Shown here one piece after another: positions 53,691 through 63,668 of a DNA stretch of 64,000 nt. Source of the stretch: an uncultured Bacteroidota bacterium. Lineage in GTDB: Bacteria; Bacteroidota; Bacteroidia; Chitinophagales; Chitinophagaceae. Positions within the stretch are counted from its first letter, which is position 1; every line of letters begins with the position of its first letter. Made by a program: the position numbers and the translations under genes. Where the stretch lies: positions 1-64,000 of the forward strand of contig CAILLK010000122.1 in NCBI GenBank assembly GCA_903835005.1. Direction: 5' to 3'. The notes beneath the pieces are model-generated. The model worked only from the letters and a program-made list of their open reading frames with translations. It had not been told where the DNA came from and searched no databases.

Positions 53691-54521
53691 TTAATAAAAT
53701 TGGCTTCGTATTTTTTTGTTCCAGAGTCTTAACATAATAAATGCAAACAACATGCCGCCGAGGTGGGCGAAATGGGCAATATTGTCACCTGCAGAGTTCT
53801 GTATTCCTGAAAACAACTCTATTGCAGCATATATGGCTACAAACCATTTTGCCTTAATCGGAATGGCAAAATATACATAGAGCATAGTATTGGGGAAAAG
53901 ATAACCAAATGCAAACAAAAGCCCGAAAATAGCCCCGGAAGCGCCAACAGTGGCCTCACTGATCATACCGGGCATTCTGGCATCACCAAAATAATACCTG
54001 CTCAGAAAATCAATCGAATCATTTATTTCTGCTTGGGAAGTGGGATTATTTATCCACGAAGCCATAGATTCAGGATTTACAGCCACATGATGAATCCTGA
54101 TGAAATCCCTGAACTGGTTCAGGCCGGGATGTTGCTGATAAACAAGAAAATCATTGTAAAACCTGGTAAACTCAAAAGTCAGAACACCCAGGTGGCATAA
54201 TGCAGCCCCAACGCCGCATACTATATAGAAAATCAGGAACCGCTTAGGGCCCCACATATTTTCCAGTATACGGCCGAACATCCACAATGCAAACATGTTG
54301 AAAAAGATATGACCCCAGTTGCCATGCATGAACATATGCGTAACCAGCTGCCACCACCTGAACATTGGTGATTGCCAGTAATGTAATGCAAGATAATTAT
54401 CCAGATCAATGCCACGGGTAGCCAGGGCCTGTGTAAGCAGGAATACCAATACATTAATAATAAGCAGATTTTTAACCACTACCGGCAATTCCTGGAATCC
54501 TCCGGGCCTGTATTCATTCAT
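53691..54521 (-). CDS. Rhomboid family intramembrane serine protease
   Basis: 276 aa. Seven-helix-type rhomboid with HMFMHGNWGHIFFNMFALWMFG (second-helix His/Asn region), the nucleophile motif GASGAIFGLLFAFG (Ser ~194) and the general-base His in AHFAHLGGMLF (~253). An insert of about 70 residues (~110-180) separates the helices. Cleaves transmembrane substrates in the inner membrane; substrates unknown. First gene of a two-gene unit with the inactive paralogue. Confidence 0.92.
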   Translation of the reverse strand: MNEYRPGGFQELPVVVKNLLIINVLVFLLTQALATRGIDLDNYLALHYWQSPMFRWWQLVTHMFMHGNWGHIFFNMFALWMFGRILENMWGPKRFLIFYIVCGVGAALCHLGVLTFEFTRFYNDFLVYQQHPGLNQFRDFIRIHHVAVNPESMASWINNPTSQAEINDSIDFLSRYYFGDARMPGMISEATVGASGAIFGLLFAFGYLFPNTMLYVYFAIPIKAKWFVAIYAAIELFSGIQNSAGDNIAHFAHLGGMLFAFIMLRLWNKKIRSQFY

Positions 54522-54525
54522 TGTG

Positions 54526-54533
54526 CAAAAGTA
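54526..54533 (-). promoter_or_regulatory. -7 box (TACTTTTG) of the rhomboid pair
   Basis: CAAAAGTA on the plus strand, only 4 bp upstream of the ATG on the minus strand. The transcript would begin at or near the start codon. Confidence 0.4.
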
Positions 54534-54685
54534 AATAAGAAACTGCTCATTGGTGATTGCTTATTCCGGGATTTATTGGCGTTCAGCAAAACCGGATCAT
54601 TTTTAACATCCATTTTTGATGACTGAATAATTGGTTTTAACATTGAATATCATCATAAATTATGCAACAAGCATATATTTGAACA

Positions 54686-57571
54686 TTAATGCGCCTCCAG
54701 CCAGTTACCACCAATACCTGTCTCCACATCTGAGGGTACATCATGCGGCAGTTTCATGGCGTTTTGCATGCATTCTACTATCATCGGCCTTACGGTATCT
54801 ACCTCACCAAGCGGCACATCAAAAACCAACTCATCGTGCACCTGCAGTATCATTTTGGTTTGGAGTTTGTGTTTGTTCAGTTCACGGTGCACATTGATCA
54901 TTGCAAGCTTGATCATATCTGCGGCAGTGCCCTGTATGGGCATATTGATAGCATTGCGCTCGGCAAAACCACGCACGGTGAAGTTGGCAGAATAAATGTC
55001 TTTGAGCCAGCGTTTGCGGCCCATAATGGTTTCTACATAGCCGTGCTCTTTGGCAAAGTTGATGCTGCGGTCCATATAGCTTTTTATGGAAGGGTACTGC
55101 TTGAAATAGTTGTCTATGATGGTCTTTGCCTCGGTACGGCTCACTCCTATATTCTCGGCCAGTCCGAACGCACTCTGGCCGTAGATGATACCGAAATTCA
55201 CTGCCTTGGCGGCACGGCGCATGTCTTTAGTTACCGCGCTTTCTTCCACATTGTATACTTTGGCTGCTGTTGCTGTGTGAATGTCTTTTTTATCCTTGAA
55301 AGCCTGGATCATGGCTTCATCACCACTGATGGCGGCCACTATACGCAGTTCTATCTGTGAGTAGTCGGCGCTGATGATGCAGTGATTTTTATCTCGCGCA
55401 ATAAAGGCTTTGCGTATTTCACGGCCCCGTTCTGTGCGGATGGGTATATTCTGCAGGTTGGGGTTGTTGCTGCTGAGGCGGCCCGTTACAGCCACAGCCT
55501 GGTTGTAGCTGGTATGCAGGCGGCCGGTGCGCGGGTTTATGAGATCAGGCAGGGCATCCACATAGGTACTTTTAAGCTTCGTGAGTTCACGATAGGCAAG
55601 TATATCTTCTACCAGCGGGTGCTTGTGACGCAGCTTCTGCAGTATGTCTTCACCGGTGGCATACTGGCCGGTCTTGGTTTTTTTCTGCCCGGCATCTATT
55701 TTCATTTTCTCAAATAGTACTTCTCCCAGTTGCTTGGGTGAGCCTATATTGAATTTGAGGCCTGCATGGGCATAAACATTTTCCTCAGCCTTGCGGATGT
55801 CAGTTTCGAGTGCTTTGGAGTATTCCCTCAGAAATTCCACATCAAGGTTCACACCTTCGTACTCCATGCCAACAAGCACAGGCACCAGCGGATTCTCGAC
55901 TTCTTCAAACACCTTACTTACCTTTTTCTCCGCGAGCATAGGATCGAATACTTTTTTGAGCTGTAGGGTTACATCGGCATCTTCGGCGGCATATTCCTTC
56001 ACCTGTTCCAGCGGAGCATCGCGCATGGTAAGCTGGCCCTTGCCTTTTTTGCCAATAAGTGTTTCAATGGATACCGGCTGGTATTGCAGGTACTTCATAC
56101 TGAGCATATCCATGCTGCGCTTACCATCCGGATCAATGACGTAGTTGGCCAGCATTGTATCATAAATAGGGCCAGCCAGTTCGAAGCCATACCACTTCAG
56201 CATAAGCATATCGTACTTGATATTCTGGCCCACCCATAACACATCTTTCCGGTCGAACAAATGCTTGAACTGCTTCAGTATTTTTATCACCTCATCCCGA
56301 TCTGCAGGCACTGTTACAAAGTAGGCTTTACCCTTCTCGTAGCTGAAGCTCATGCCTACCAGTTCGGCGAGGTTAGCGTCTATATCTGTAGTTTCGGTAT
56401 CGAAAGCTATTTCGTGTTTTGTGGAAAGGGTTTTTATAAGATGCTGTATCTCCTCGTGGGTGGTGATGAGCTGATAAGTATGAGGCACCTGATCTATGGT
56501 AAGCAGATTTACAGGCGGCGCATCTGATTCCTCTTTTTCTTCAGTATGCGGCAGCGGGTCGTTACCTACCGGAGATACAAATGATGCAGTGCTTTTCTTC
56601 TGCACAATATCATTGCCAAAGAGGTCCTTCGAAACAGGGGTGTTACCGGCAGGGGCGGCGGGTTTCTGGCCATTCCAGATATCCTGTTGTGTACCTTCTG
56701 TACCCAGCACACGCTTGCTGAGGGCGCGGAATTCGAGTTCGTTGAAAATCTCACTGAGTGCCTCGGCGTTTTTCTCTTTTATACGAAAGTCTTCTTCGTG
56801 AAAAGGTACCGGTACATTGGTAATAAACGTAGCCAGCTTCTTCGACATTATAGCCAGATCTTTGCCGTTGCGTACCTTCTCGCCTACAGCGCCCTTGATC
56901 TGGTCGGCATGGGCAAGCATGTTTTCTATGGTATCGTATTCTGCAAGAAGTTTGGCGGCAGTTTTTTCACCAATGCCGGGAATGCCAGGAATGTTATCTA
57001 CCGCATCGCCCATAAGGCCCAGGATGTCGATAACCTGGTCTACCCTCTTTATACCCCATTTGGCGCACACTTCTTTTGGGCCCATTATCTCCACGCTGTT
57101 GCCCTGGAAAGGCGGACGATACATAAAGATATTATCGCGCACCACCTGGCCATAGTCTTTATCGGGGGTAACCATGTATACAGTGTATCCCAGGTCGGCA
57201 GCTTCAATGGCGAGGGAGCCTATAATGTCGTCGGCCTCATAGCCGTCCATCTCGAGGCTTGGGAGATTGAAGGCACGCACTATGCGTTTTATCTCAGGAA
57301 TGGCTACCGAGATATCTTCGGGGGTTTCCTGGCGGTTGGCCTTGTAGGCGGCAAAATCGGTATGTCGCTCTGTTGGGGCTGAGGTATCGAACACCACTGC
57401 GAGATGGGTGGGTTTTTCCTTATTGATGAGATCGAGCAGTGTGGTGGTGAACCCAAACTGGGCATTGGTATTTTTTCCTTTGCTGGTAATACGCGGGCTG
57501 CGGATAAGCGCATAATAGGCGCGAAACACGAGCGCCATTGCATCGAGAAGGAAGAGTTTCTTTTCTGGCAT
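54686..57571 (-). CDS. polA: DNA polymerase I, PolA
   Basis: 961 aa from ATG at 57571 (MPEKKLFLLDAMALVFRAYY); a longer frame adds a non-conserved hydrophobic extension and is rejected. Three domains: 5'-3' exonuclease (1-290; AYKANRQETPEDI, EADDIIGSLA), 3'-5' exonuclease (about 380-570) with intact Exo motifs FDTETTD, NIKYDML and YAAEDADVT, so proofreading should work, and polymerase (570-961) with motif A DYSQIELRI, motif B KAVNFGIIYG and motif C QVHDELVF. Gap filling, Okazaki fragment maturation and repair. Single gene. Confidence 0.97.
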   Translation of the reverse strand: MPEKKLFLLDAMALVFRAYYALIRSPRITSKGKNTNAQFGFTTTLLDLINKEKPTHLAVVFDTSAPTERHTDFAAYKANRQETPEDISVAIPEIKRIVRAFNLPSLEMDGYEADDIIGSLAIEAADLGYTVYMVTPDKDYGQVVRDNIFMYRPPFQGNSVEIMGPKEVCAKWGIKRVDQVIDILGLMGDAVDNIPGIPGIGEKTAAKLLAEYDTIENMLAHADQIKGAVGEKVRNGKDLAIMSKKLATFITNVPVPFHEEDFRIKEKNAEALSEIFNELEFRALSKRVLGTEGTQQDIWNGQKPAAPAGNTPVSKDLFGNDIVQKKSTASFVSPVGNDPLPHTEEKEESDAPPVNLLTIDQVPHTYQLITTHEEIQHLIKTLSTKHEIAFDTETTDIDANLAELVGMSFSYEKGKAYFVTVPADRDEVIKILKQFKHLFDRKDVLWVGQNIKYDMLMLKWYGFELAGPIYDTMLANYVIDPDGKRSMDMLSMKYLQYQPVSIETLIGKKGKGQLTMRDAPLEQVKEYAAEDADVTLQLKKVFDPMLAEKKVSKVFEEVENPLVPVLVGMEYEGVNLDVEFLREYSKALETDIRKAEENVYAHAGLKFNIGSPKQLGEVLFEKMKIDAGQKKTKTGQYATGEDILQKLRHKHPLVEDILAYRELTKLKSTYVDALPDLINPRTGRLHTSYNQAVAVTGRLSSNNPNLQNIPIRTERGREIRKAFIARDKNHCIISADYSQIELRIVAAISGDEAMIQAFKDKKDIHTATAAKVYNVEESAVTKDMRRAAKAVNFGIIYGQSAFGLAENIGVSRTEAKTIIDNYFKQYPSIKSYMDRSINFAKEHGYVETIMGRKRWLKDIYSANFTVRGFAERNAINMPIQGTAADMIKLAMINVHRELNKHKLQTKMILQVHDELVFDVPLGEVDTVRPMIVECMQNAMKLPHDVPSDVETGIGGNWLEAH

Positions 57572-57743
57572 AGGGCTAAGGTAAGAAAGACATCGGAGAA
57601 AGAGAGCGGCGCAAGTGCAAAGAGCGAAAACCATGGATCTTACGAGCGATAAAAAGAGGAAAATATGTTGTTAATGAAAATTAATATTTTTGTTAAATGC
57701 TTAAATTCTCCTTTTTTAGGTAATCAATTTCTTTTCCAATGGT

Positions 57744-57751
57744 TATTTTTG
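57744..57751 (+). promoter_or_regulatory. -7 box (TATTTTTG) of the T9SS type A gene
   Basis: Perfect TAnnTTTG, 27 bp upstream of the start codon. Confidence 0.5.
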
Positions 57752-57778
57752 GCTTGCTAAAAAAACCAGCACTCAAAT

Positions 57779-58975
57779 ATGAAAAAAACATTACTCGCCT
57801 TAACAACAGCGTTATTGACCGCACTTAGTGTCAACGCTCAGATTACACTTAACAGTAGCAGTTACACCACCACTTTTGCAGGAACTGTGGATACTTTTCT
57901 GAGTAGCGGTAGCGGTACTACCTACCCAAGCTCGGCACCGGCCACTAACGCCACATGGGATTTCAGCACTGCAGTTCTGACAACACCGGTAAGCTATGGA
58001 TACAACGTTAACCCGGATGTTGCGGCCTACAGTTCAGCTACGTTTGCCGACAGTGAACTATTCGGACTTTCTACTTATACCTATATAGGCAACCAGGAAA
58101 GGGCTTTTACTTCAACCGGATACCTGGGTTATGGCGATCATGTAAACCGGCAGGCCATTCATCTGACCGGCGGGGTGTTCGTTGCTTCCGACAGCCTTAT
58201 TTTCAATGCACAGGACCTGAAATTCTCTACTCCCTGGACTTATATCAGCTTCCCAGCTACCTACAACAGCCACTGGTCTTCGTCTTTTACAGACTCATTT
58301 ACATTTGCGCTTGACGTAGCTGCGCTAACATACCATAATACTCCGGGTACCATCAAGGAATCATTTACTGAAACTGATACTGTGATTGGATGGGGCCAGC
58401 TGCGGGTAAAGGAAATCAGCGGCTCACCCAGCCTGTATATGCATGTGCTGCAGGTAAGGAAAAAAAGCGTGACTATTGACAGTTTTTTTATAAATGGCGC
58501 AATACCTACATCTACTGTCCTGGGTGCATTTGGCGTAACAGAGGGACAGAGGTCTGCCAGCTACTATATTAATTACTACCGTCCTAATGAGGCGAAGCCA
58601 CTCGCCACAGTTAATTTTACTGATAGTACTTATAGTACACCATCTTCTGCAAGTACCCTAGCCGAGAATTATTTAACCGACCTTACAACAAGCATCGGTA
58701 ATGTTTCTGCTGACAATATCATCAGCATTTATCCTAATCCGGTAACCAATAAATCTGTTACATTGTCTGTGCCAGGCGCCCAGGATGGCAGGTGGAGCTA
58801 TGAGCTCTCAGATATCAATGGTGCAAAAGTGCAGACTGGCAGTTTATCATTAAGCAGCAGCAATTCTACTACACAACTGACGCTTTCTGAAACACTGATA
58901 CCAGGTATATATTATATCTCACTGAAGAATAATGGCGAACTTGTAGCTATAAGAGGATTGGACATAGTGAAATAA
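57779..58975 (+). CDS. T9SS type A cargo protein
   Basis: 398 aa. Signal peptide MKKTLLALTTALLTALSVNAQ. The body (residues 22-300) is beta-rich without a recognised enzyme motif. The last ~80 residues are a type A sorting domain: NIISIYPNPVTNKSVTLSV, YELSDINGAKVQTG, LIPGIYYISL and the end GLDIVK. Expected to be secreted through T9SS. Single gene closed by a terminator. Confidence 0.88.
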   Translation: MKKTLLALTTALLTALSVNAQITLNSSSYTTTFAGTVDTFLSSGSGTTYPSSAPATNATWDFSTAVLTTPVSYGYNVNPDVAAYSSATFADSELFGLSTYTYIGNQERAFTSTGYLGYGDHVNRQAIHLTGGVFVASDSLIFNAQDLKFSTPWTYISFPATYNSHWSSSFTDSFTFALDVAALTYHNTPGTIKESFTETDTVIGWGQLRVKEISGSPSLYMHVLQVRKKSVTIDSFFINGAIPTSTVLGAFGVTEGQRSASYYINYYRPNEAKPLATVNFTDSTYSTPSSASTLAENYLTDLTTSIGNVSADNIISIYPNPVTNKSVTLSVPGAQDGRWSYELSDINGAKVQTGSLSLSSSNSTTQLTLSETLIPGIYYISLKNNGELVAIRGLDIVK

Positions 58976-59035
58976 ATTATTTTGGAGCTGCTGAATTGCG
59001 TTTCCCATCATTAGTTGACAATAACCGGAGTTAAA

Positions 59036-59063
59036 ATGAACCCTGCCTGATGGCGGGGTTCAT
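59036..59063 (+). terminator. Terminator after the T9SS type A gene
   Basis: Stem atgaaccctgcc (59036-59047) with ggcggggttcat (59052-59063), one G-T pair, 4-nt loop, then a run of T. It lies 60 bp after the stop codon. Confidence 0.88.
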
Positions 59064-59132
59064 TTTTTTAGGATAGTTGTAATTATTGGGCATTACCCAA
59101 AAATGAGACAAATTATACATTTATTCTAAAAG

Positions 59133-59160
59133 AAAAAATAGTCATTTTTGACTATTTTTT
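59133..59160. terminator. Second hairpin with A/T runs
   Basis: A 12-bp perfect stem (aaaaaatagtca with tgactatttttt) and TTTT loop. Symmetric, so it may act in either direction. It lies between the T9SS gene terminator and the next gene, and may belong to that gene's leader. Confidence 0.5.
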
Positions 59161-59223
59161 TTGCATATAATGCTGCTTAATTTTATTCTGTAAAAAAAAT
59201 TACTCCAACAAAAACTGAATAAC

Positions 59224-59883
59224 ATGAACATTCCATCAGGGTATTTCAATATAAAATTCTCCGACTTGTTAACTGCCGTCATTTCATTTTTGGGATTATC
59301 CGGTATTGTTGTCTCCATATTCGCAAATTCTAATTCAATAAATGACAACGAACGTGCACTCCGTTCGAATATTGACATAAACATGAACAATTGGTCGTTT
59401 GATCTGGACAAAGTATTGGTAGATCATCCGGAACTTAGAAAATATATTTTGGATACAGTAAATGTCGGCCCGAAGGATAGTAACCTATTTGGAGGATTAC
59501 CTGTTAAAAGAATTGAAGGCGGAATGCCAATACCTCTTAGAGGAGACACCTTGGAGCGGTTGAAGTCGGTAGCCGACCTGCTGATAGATTGCTTTGACGG
59601 AATACTGAGTAATAAAGAATATTTCAAAGAAGGAAGTAATAAAAAGGAACTTCAGGACCGAACTAATTGGATAATCTGGGTTTATGAAAGTTTTACCCGC
59701 AGCCCTATATTGGCGCAGGATTTCAAAAGGACACAAAACTGGTATGGAAGGGAAATAAATATACTCTATGGAGATTGGGAAAAATGTATTGATTCGGCTA
59801 CGCATAAAAATGATTCAACCGGTTTGCAGGCAGCAGTTGATGATTTAATGATTTATTATGGCAATAAATGCAGAAAAAAATAA
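59224..59883 (+). CDS. Membrane-anchored protein, unknown
   Basis: 219 aa. A single hydrophobic segment near the N-terminus (residues ~13-33, DLLTAVISFLGLSGIVVSIFA) then a soluble, charged helical domain. No enzymatic or binding motif was recognised, and no neighbour suggests a role. Lower GC than its surroundings and flanking hairpins hint at an accessory gene. Confidence 0.6.
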   Translation: MNIPSGYFNIKFSDLLTAVISFLGLSGIVVSIFANSNSINDNERALRSNIDINMNNWSFDLDKVLVDHPELRKYILDTVNVGPKDSNLFGGLPVKRIEGGMPIPLRGDTLERLKSVADLLIDCFDGILSNKEYFKEGSNKKELQDRTNWIIWVYESFTRSPILAQDFKRTQNWYGREINILYGDWEKCIDSATHKNDSTGLQAAVDDLMIYYGNKCRKK

Positions 59884-60107
59884 TTCTAATCCGAAATGTC
59901 TGATTTTTTGAATTCGCTTATTCCTAGCCTGACCATTATTATTATAAACAGAGACAAGGGCTAGCTGGATTCAATCCGACTACCTGCACATAAAATTTTG
60001 ATTGATTATTTGTTTGCAAAATAATGCTATGCAGTTTAAGCGATCTTGGCATAGCTGCTTAATAACAACAACCGGCCAGGACCAAAAATTATCCTGAGTT
60101 TACTTTT

Positions 60108-63100
60108 TTAAAAGTCGTACCCCAGTGAGAGGTAGGCAATAGGTTTCGGGCTGCCTTCGATATTCCATGCAACATCAAAGCGGATAAAGTAGCCTAAAAT
60201 GGATGTGCGCAATCCGGCGCCATAGCCCATAGCCAGGCCGCCGCTGTTGGGTATTGTAAGTGATACTGCTACATTATTCAGCTGCCCCTGTACCGGGTAT
60301 GTAGGGTATTTAAAGGTTGAATTATTGTTGGAAACATCGGGCAGGAATCCACCCCAGGCATCGCCGCAATCCATAAATGCCACTACCTGCAGGTTTCTGA
60401 TTAAAGTTGATTTTATAGGCCGCTTCCGGAAAGTTGCAAATACCGGCAGGCGCAGTTCGGTATTCATGACAAAAAAGTTATTTCCGATACGTGCATACTG
60501 ATCATAGCCGCGAAGTGACGACTCCATTGCCTGAAATCCGAAATTGCCTGGTGGTGCCTGCGATGAATTGATACCCTGCTTGGGAAAGAGCCAGTTGTCG
60601 ACGCCCCCGAGGAGGTATTCCACTTCATAATTGCCATCACTATGCGCATAGGCGATACGGTTGGCAAGGATGAAGTTTTTATAGATTTTTACATAATTGC
60701 GAATGTCGAGGCCCAGGTTGTAGCAACTGAGATTACCGGCGTTCAATCCATACATATATTCGCCATATACTTTGAACCTTGTGCCATTAAGTATATTTGA
60801 GGCGGGGCTGAAAGTGTTATCAAAAACATACTCCAGCCTGCTGAGCGATGTATAGGTATTGGTATTGGGCACAGGAACGGTGAGGCTCAAAGTATCTGTA
60901 ACTCTCTCTATGAGCTTGTCCTGCTTCAGGGCTGAGTGAAACCGGATACTGCGCACCCGGTCAAGCGGATAACTGAAATCGGCTTCGGCCGTATTGGTTA
61001 CTGTCTTAAATGTCTGCTCGGCTGCATATATACTACCGGTCTGATCTACATATCCTACAAGCTCATTTTCATTATCCTGGCTGCGCAGGAAGAGCAGACC
61101 CCAGTCGAGCCTCTTGGTAAAGTTCTGGTATTGCAGAAAGTATACTGATCCGGATGTATTAAGTGGTAACTGGAAACCGGCGGTAATCCGGTGATTTTCC
61201 AAAATGTCGTTAAGACTGAGTGTAGCCAGGCCGCCCAATGACGGATTGATATACTGGCCTCCGTTGGCCGCTATTGACTGATATTGGGAGAAAAGTACGC
61301 TGTTGTCGAGTTTAACAGACAGGGCATCTGGCCTGAAGCTGATCCTGTATGCTGTTGGCTTCATCTTGACATAGGCGCTATCCGTAATATCGGTCAGTAT
61401 GGAACTGTCGGGGGCGGCGTTGGCATTGAAAATATTATTAGCCCTTGGTTTAGGCTTGCGTTTCGGCGCTTCAGTAGTATCTGTAAATTCGGTTTGAAAA
61501 GCGTTTCCCCCTTTTATAGCTGTTGATGCAGGCTGTTCGTCTTCATTGCCGTAATGACCAGCCTGATAAGGTAGCCGGGATATATTTTTACCCGCTGTGG
61601 TTTGAGGTTTTTCAGCCGGCTTTTCCACCGACAGCAGGGCTGGCACCAGGGTTTTCACTTGTGCATTCTGGCCAGGCATCTGCAGATCATGAAAGTAAAC
61701 CATGTACTTGTCTTTGACCTGTACCACATCGGCCACATCGCCGCTTGCCAGGTTGTATTGCTGGCTGATGATGCTGGAATTATAATTGGTAATGGGCACA
61801 GAGTACGCCGAATCTTTGTTGAACCTGTCGCGTTTAAAAAGTACTACATACTTATTATTGATCCCGTTACTGTCGTAGAGGTAGGCAAAATTTTCAAGGC
61901 CGTATTGTATAGGCTGGGTTACCTGCCCTTTCTTAACATCAGAGCATTGCAGAAGTTCGGTGCTCTTGGTGCGGGTGTTGTAAAAGAATACATTCATAGG
62001 CCCGGTGGGTAATTCGTTTACGCCCAAAGGCACATTCATATCAGGTTTTGGTCGGTTGCTCAGGAAGAGGATACCCTGCCTTGAGCCGCCGCTGATGCAT
62101 ACCGGCGAAACATCGTCCCACACATCATCGGTAATATTGGTAAGTTTTTCTCCTTTAATAGTAAACAGGTAGAGGTCGGTCTGACTTTTCCGGATGGCCG
62201 AGAATACCATCTGGTCATCGTCCTGCATAAATGCCATGGACAGAATGCGGTCAAATTTGTTCTTCTTGATTACATAATTCTCAATACGCGCTGTCTGGCT
62301 GTTGTAAATCCGCAGGAAAGTACGGAAGCCTTTTTTGTAAAGTAGCGCCAGCTTGTTGCCATTTGTACTCCAGCACATCATAGGGTAGTCGGGGTCGGTC
62401 TGTTCGGTATAGTCTTTCATACCGCCCTCAAGAAGGGTTGCCTGCTCCTGCTCCTTTGTCGTCTTTTGAGTAAAAACGGTAAACTTACCATCCTGCCAGG
62501 TTACATAAGAAATATCACTTCCCCTTGGCGATACCCTGATATCCTTAACCACACTGTTATCCTTAGGTACTTTTATGGCTATCAGCCCCTTGCTGCTGTC
62601 TGGTTTTTCCTGAACCTTAGCATCTTTCAGGTACACCTCTTTATAAAAGTTGATACAGGAATCGTATGCTTTTGAAACCTTAAGGCCCAGGTTTTCTTTA
62701 TCCTGCATAGCTTTATCCAGCCCGGTTTTCTGCTGCATGCTGTAGAGCAGGCTTTTCACCATACCGGGTCCATACTGTTCGGCAACGAATTTCCAGAAAG
62801 CTTTCCCGGCTAGCTCGGGATATTGTTCAGATAGTTCAAAGAAGCCTGCATCCGGGCGGGCATCGAGCAGGCCTTTCCATTCGCTGTTGGTTTTTGCATC
62901 CCATCCGTCTACCAGATAGCTGATGTATCCATCAGTAACCCACTCTGGAAGATTGAGCAGAAGTGCGTTCTTCACCATTGTTTTGAACTTGTCTCCGAAA
63001 AACTGGCGTTCCATTACTATCCTGGCCATTCCGGCACGTATCTGGTGGTGCAGGTCGCCATGCTCACCGGTGAAATATACCACCAGCTTATCACCCACAA

Positions 63101-63497
63101 GGTTAACAGTGCCCGCTTTGGCATTGCCGGTAATCTGAGATTCGTCTTTAAGCCCTACATTCGATTGCCGGTATTCTTCGTAAGTATTATATAGTATAAT
63201 ATTGAACCTTTTGGGGAACTGGCCGCCAAGCTTCTTTTCAATAAGCGGTATACTTTTCTCGGCATCCTCAGCCACATACCTGCCCAGTTGTCTGCCTGCC
63301 TTATCGTAATGGTAAACCCTGAAATGCTTGGTATCAAAAAATTTCCAGTCGAACTTGCGGTACTGGGATCTGTTTTGCCCAAAGGTTTCAATATAGCTCT
63401 GTGCATTTACACAAAGAGGTACATTCATGGCAAGAACCAGAACTATGAAAGCATTTATTATTATTCCCTTTTTACAGCAGCCCATCATCCTGATCAA
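60108..63497 (-). CDS. Peptidase-MA-like/TolB propeller/beta-barrel fusion protein
   Basis: 1129 aa. Signal peptide (~1-33, ending CVNAQ). Residues ~45-280 resemble the peptidase MA family, but the HExxH zinc site reads HHQIR (H150-H151-Q-I-R154), so Glu and the second His are missing; the following LPEWVTDGYISYL (~187) keeps the typical flanking helix. Residues ~310-640 are TolB-like beta-propeller blades (SPRGSDISYVTWQDGKF, CWSTNGNKLALLYKKG, SPVCISGGSRQGILFLSNR). Residues ~720-1129 form an outer-membrane barrel of the surface-antigen type, ending KPIAYLSLGYDF. Bacteroidota-specific envelope protein; function not established. Confidence 0.8.
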   Translation of the reverse strand: MIRMMGCCKKGIIINAFIVLVLAMNVPLCVNAQSYIETFGQNRSQYRKFDWKFFDTKHFRVYHYDKAGRQLGRYVAEDAEKSIPLIEKKLGGQFPKRFNIILYNTYEEYRQSNVGLKDESQITGNAKAGTVNLVGDKLVVYFTGEHGDLHHQIRAGMARIVMERQFFGDKFKTMVKNALLLNLPEWVTDGYISYLVDGWDAKTNSEWKGLLDARPDAGFFELSEQYPELAGKAFWKFVAEQYGPGMVKSLLYSMQQKTGLDKAMQDKENLGLKVSKAYDSCINFYKEVYLKDAKVQEKPDSSKGLIAIKVPKDNSVVKDIRVSPRGSDISYVTWQDGKFTVFTQKTTKEQEQATLLEGGMKDYTEQTDPDYPMMCWSTNGNKLALLYKKGFRTFLRIYNSQTARIENYVIKKNKFDRILSMAFMQDDDQMVFSAIRKSQTDLYLFTIKGEKLTNITDDVWDDVSPVCISGGSRQGILFLSNRPKPDMNVPLGVNELPTGPMNVFFYNTRTKSTELLQCSDVKKGQVTQPIQYGLENFAYLYDSNGINNKYVVLFKRDRFNKDSAYSVPITNYNSSIISQQYNLASGDVADVVQVKDKYMVYFHDLQMPGQNAQVKTLVPALLSVEKPAEKPQTTAGKNISRLPYQAGHYGNEDEQPASTAIKGGNAFQTEFTDTTEAPKRKPKPRANNIFNANAAPDSSILTDITDSAYVKMKPTAYRISFRPDALSVKLDNSVLFSQYQSIAANGGQYINPSLGGLATLSLNDILENHRITAGFQLPLNTSGSVYFLQYQNFTKRLDWGLLFLRSQDNENELVGYVDQTGSIYAAEQTFKTVTNTAEADFSYPLDRVRSIRFHSALKQDKLIERVTDTLSLTVPVPNTNTYTSLSRLEYVFDNTFSPASNILNGTRFKVYGEYMYGLNAGNLSCYNLGLDIRNYVKIYKNFILANRIAYAHSDGNYEVEYLLGGVDNWLFPKQGINSSQAPPGNFGFQAMESSLRGYDQYARIGNNFFVMNTELRLPVFATFRKRPIKSTLIRNLQVVAFMDCGDAWGGFLPDVSNNNSTFKYPTYPVQGQLNNVAVSLTIPNSGGLAMGYGAGLRTSILGYFIRFDVAWNIEGSPKPIAYLSLGYDF

Positions 63498-63543
63498 CTT
63501 TTTTGCACAAGCAACTTTTCCAGGTTAGACCTGAATTACCTAC

Positions 63544-63551
63544 CAAAGTTA
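63544..63551 (-). promoter_or_regulatory. -7 box (TAACTTTG) of the propeller/barrel gene
   Basis: CAAAGTTA on the plus strand; perfect TAnnTTTG on the minus strand, 46 bp upstream of the start codon. Confidence 0.45.
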
Positions 63552-63668
63552 AAACAACTGGCTATATCATACGCTCCTGCAATATAATTTCCTTGTGTTA
63601 TATTGATTTTTAACTATTCCTTACTTTTATACACGCATTCCTGTTATATCTTGCTGTAAGTATTAACG

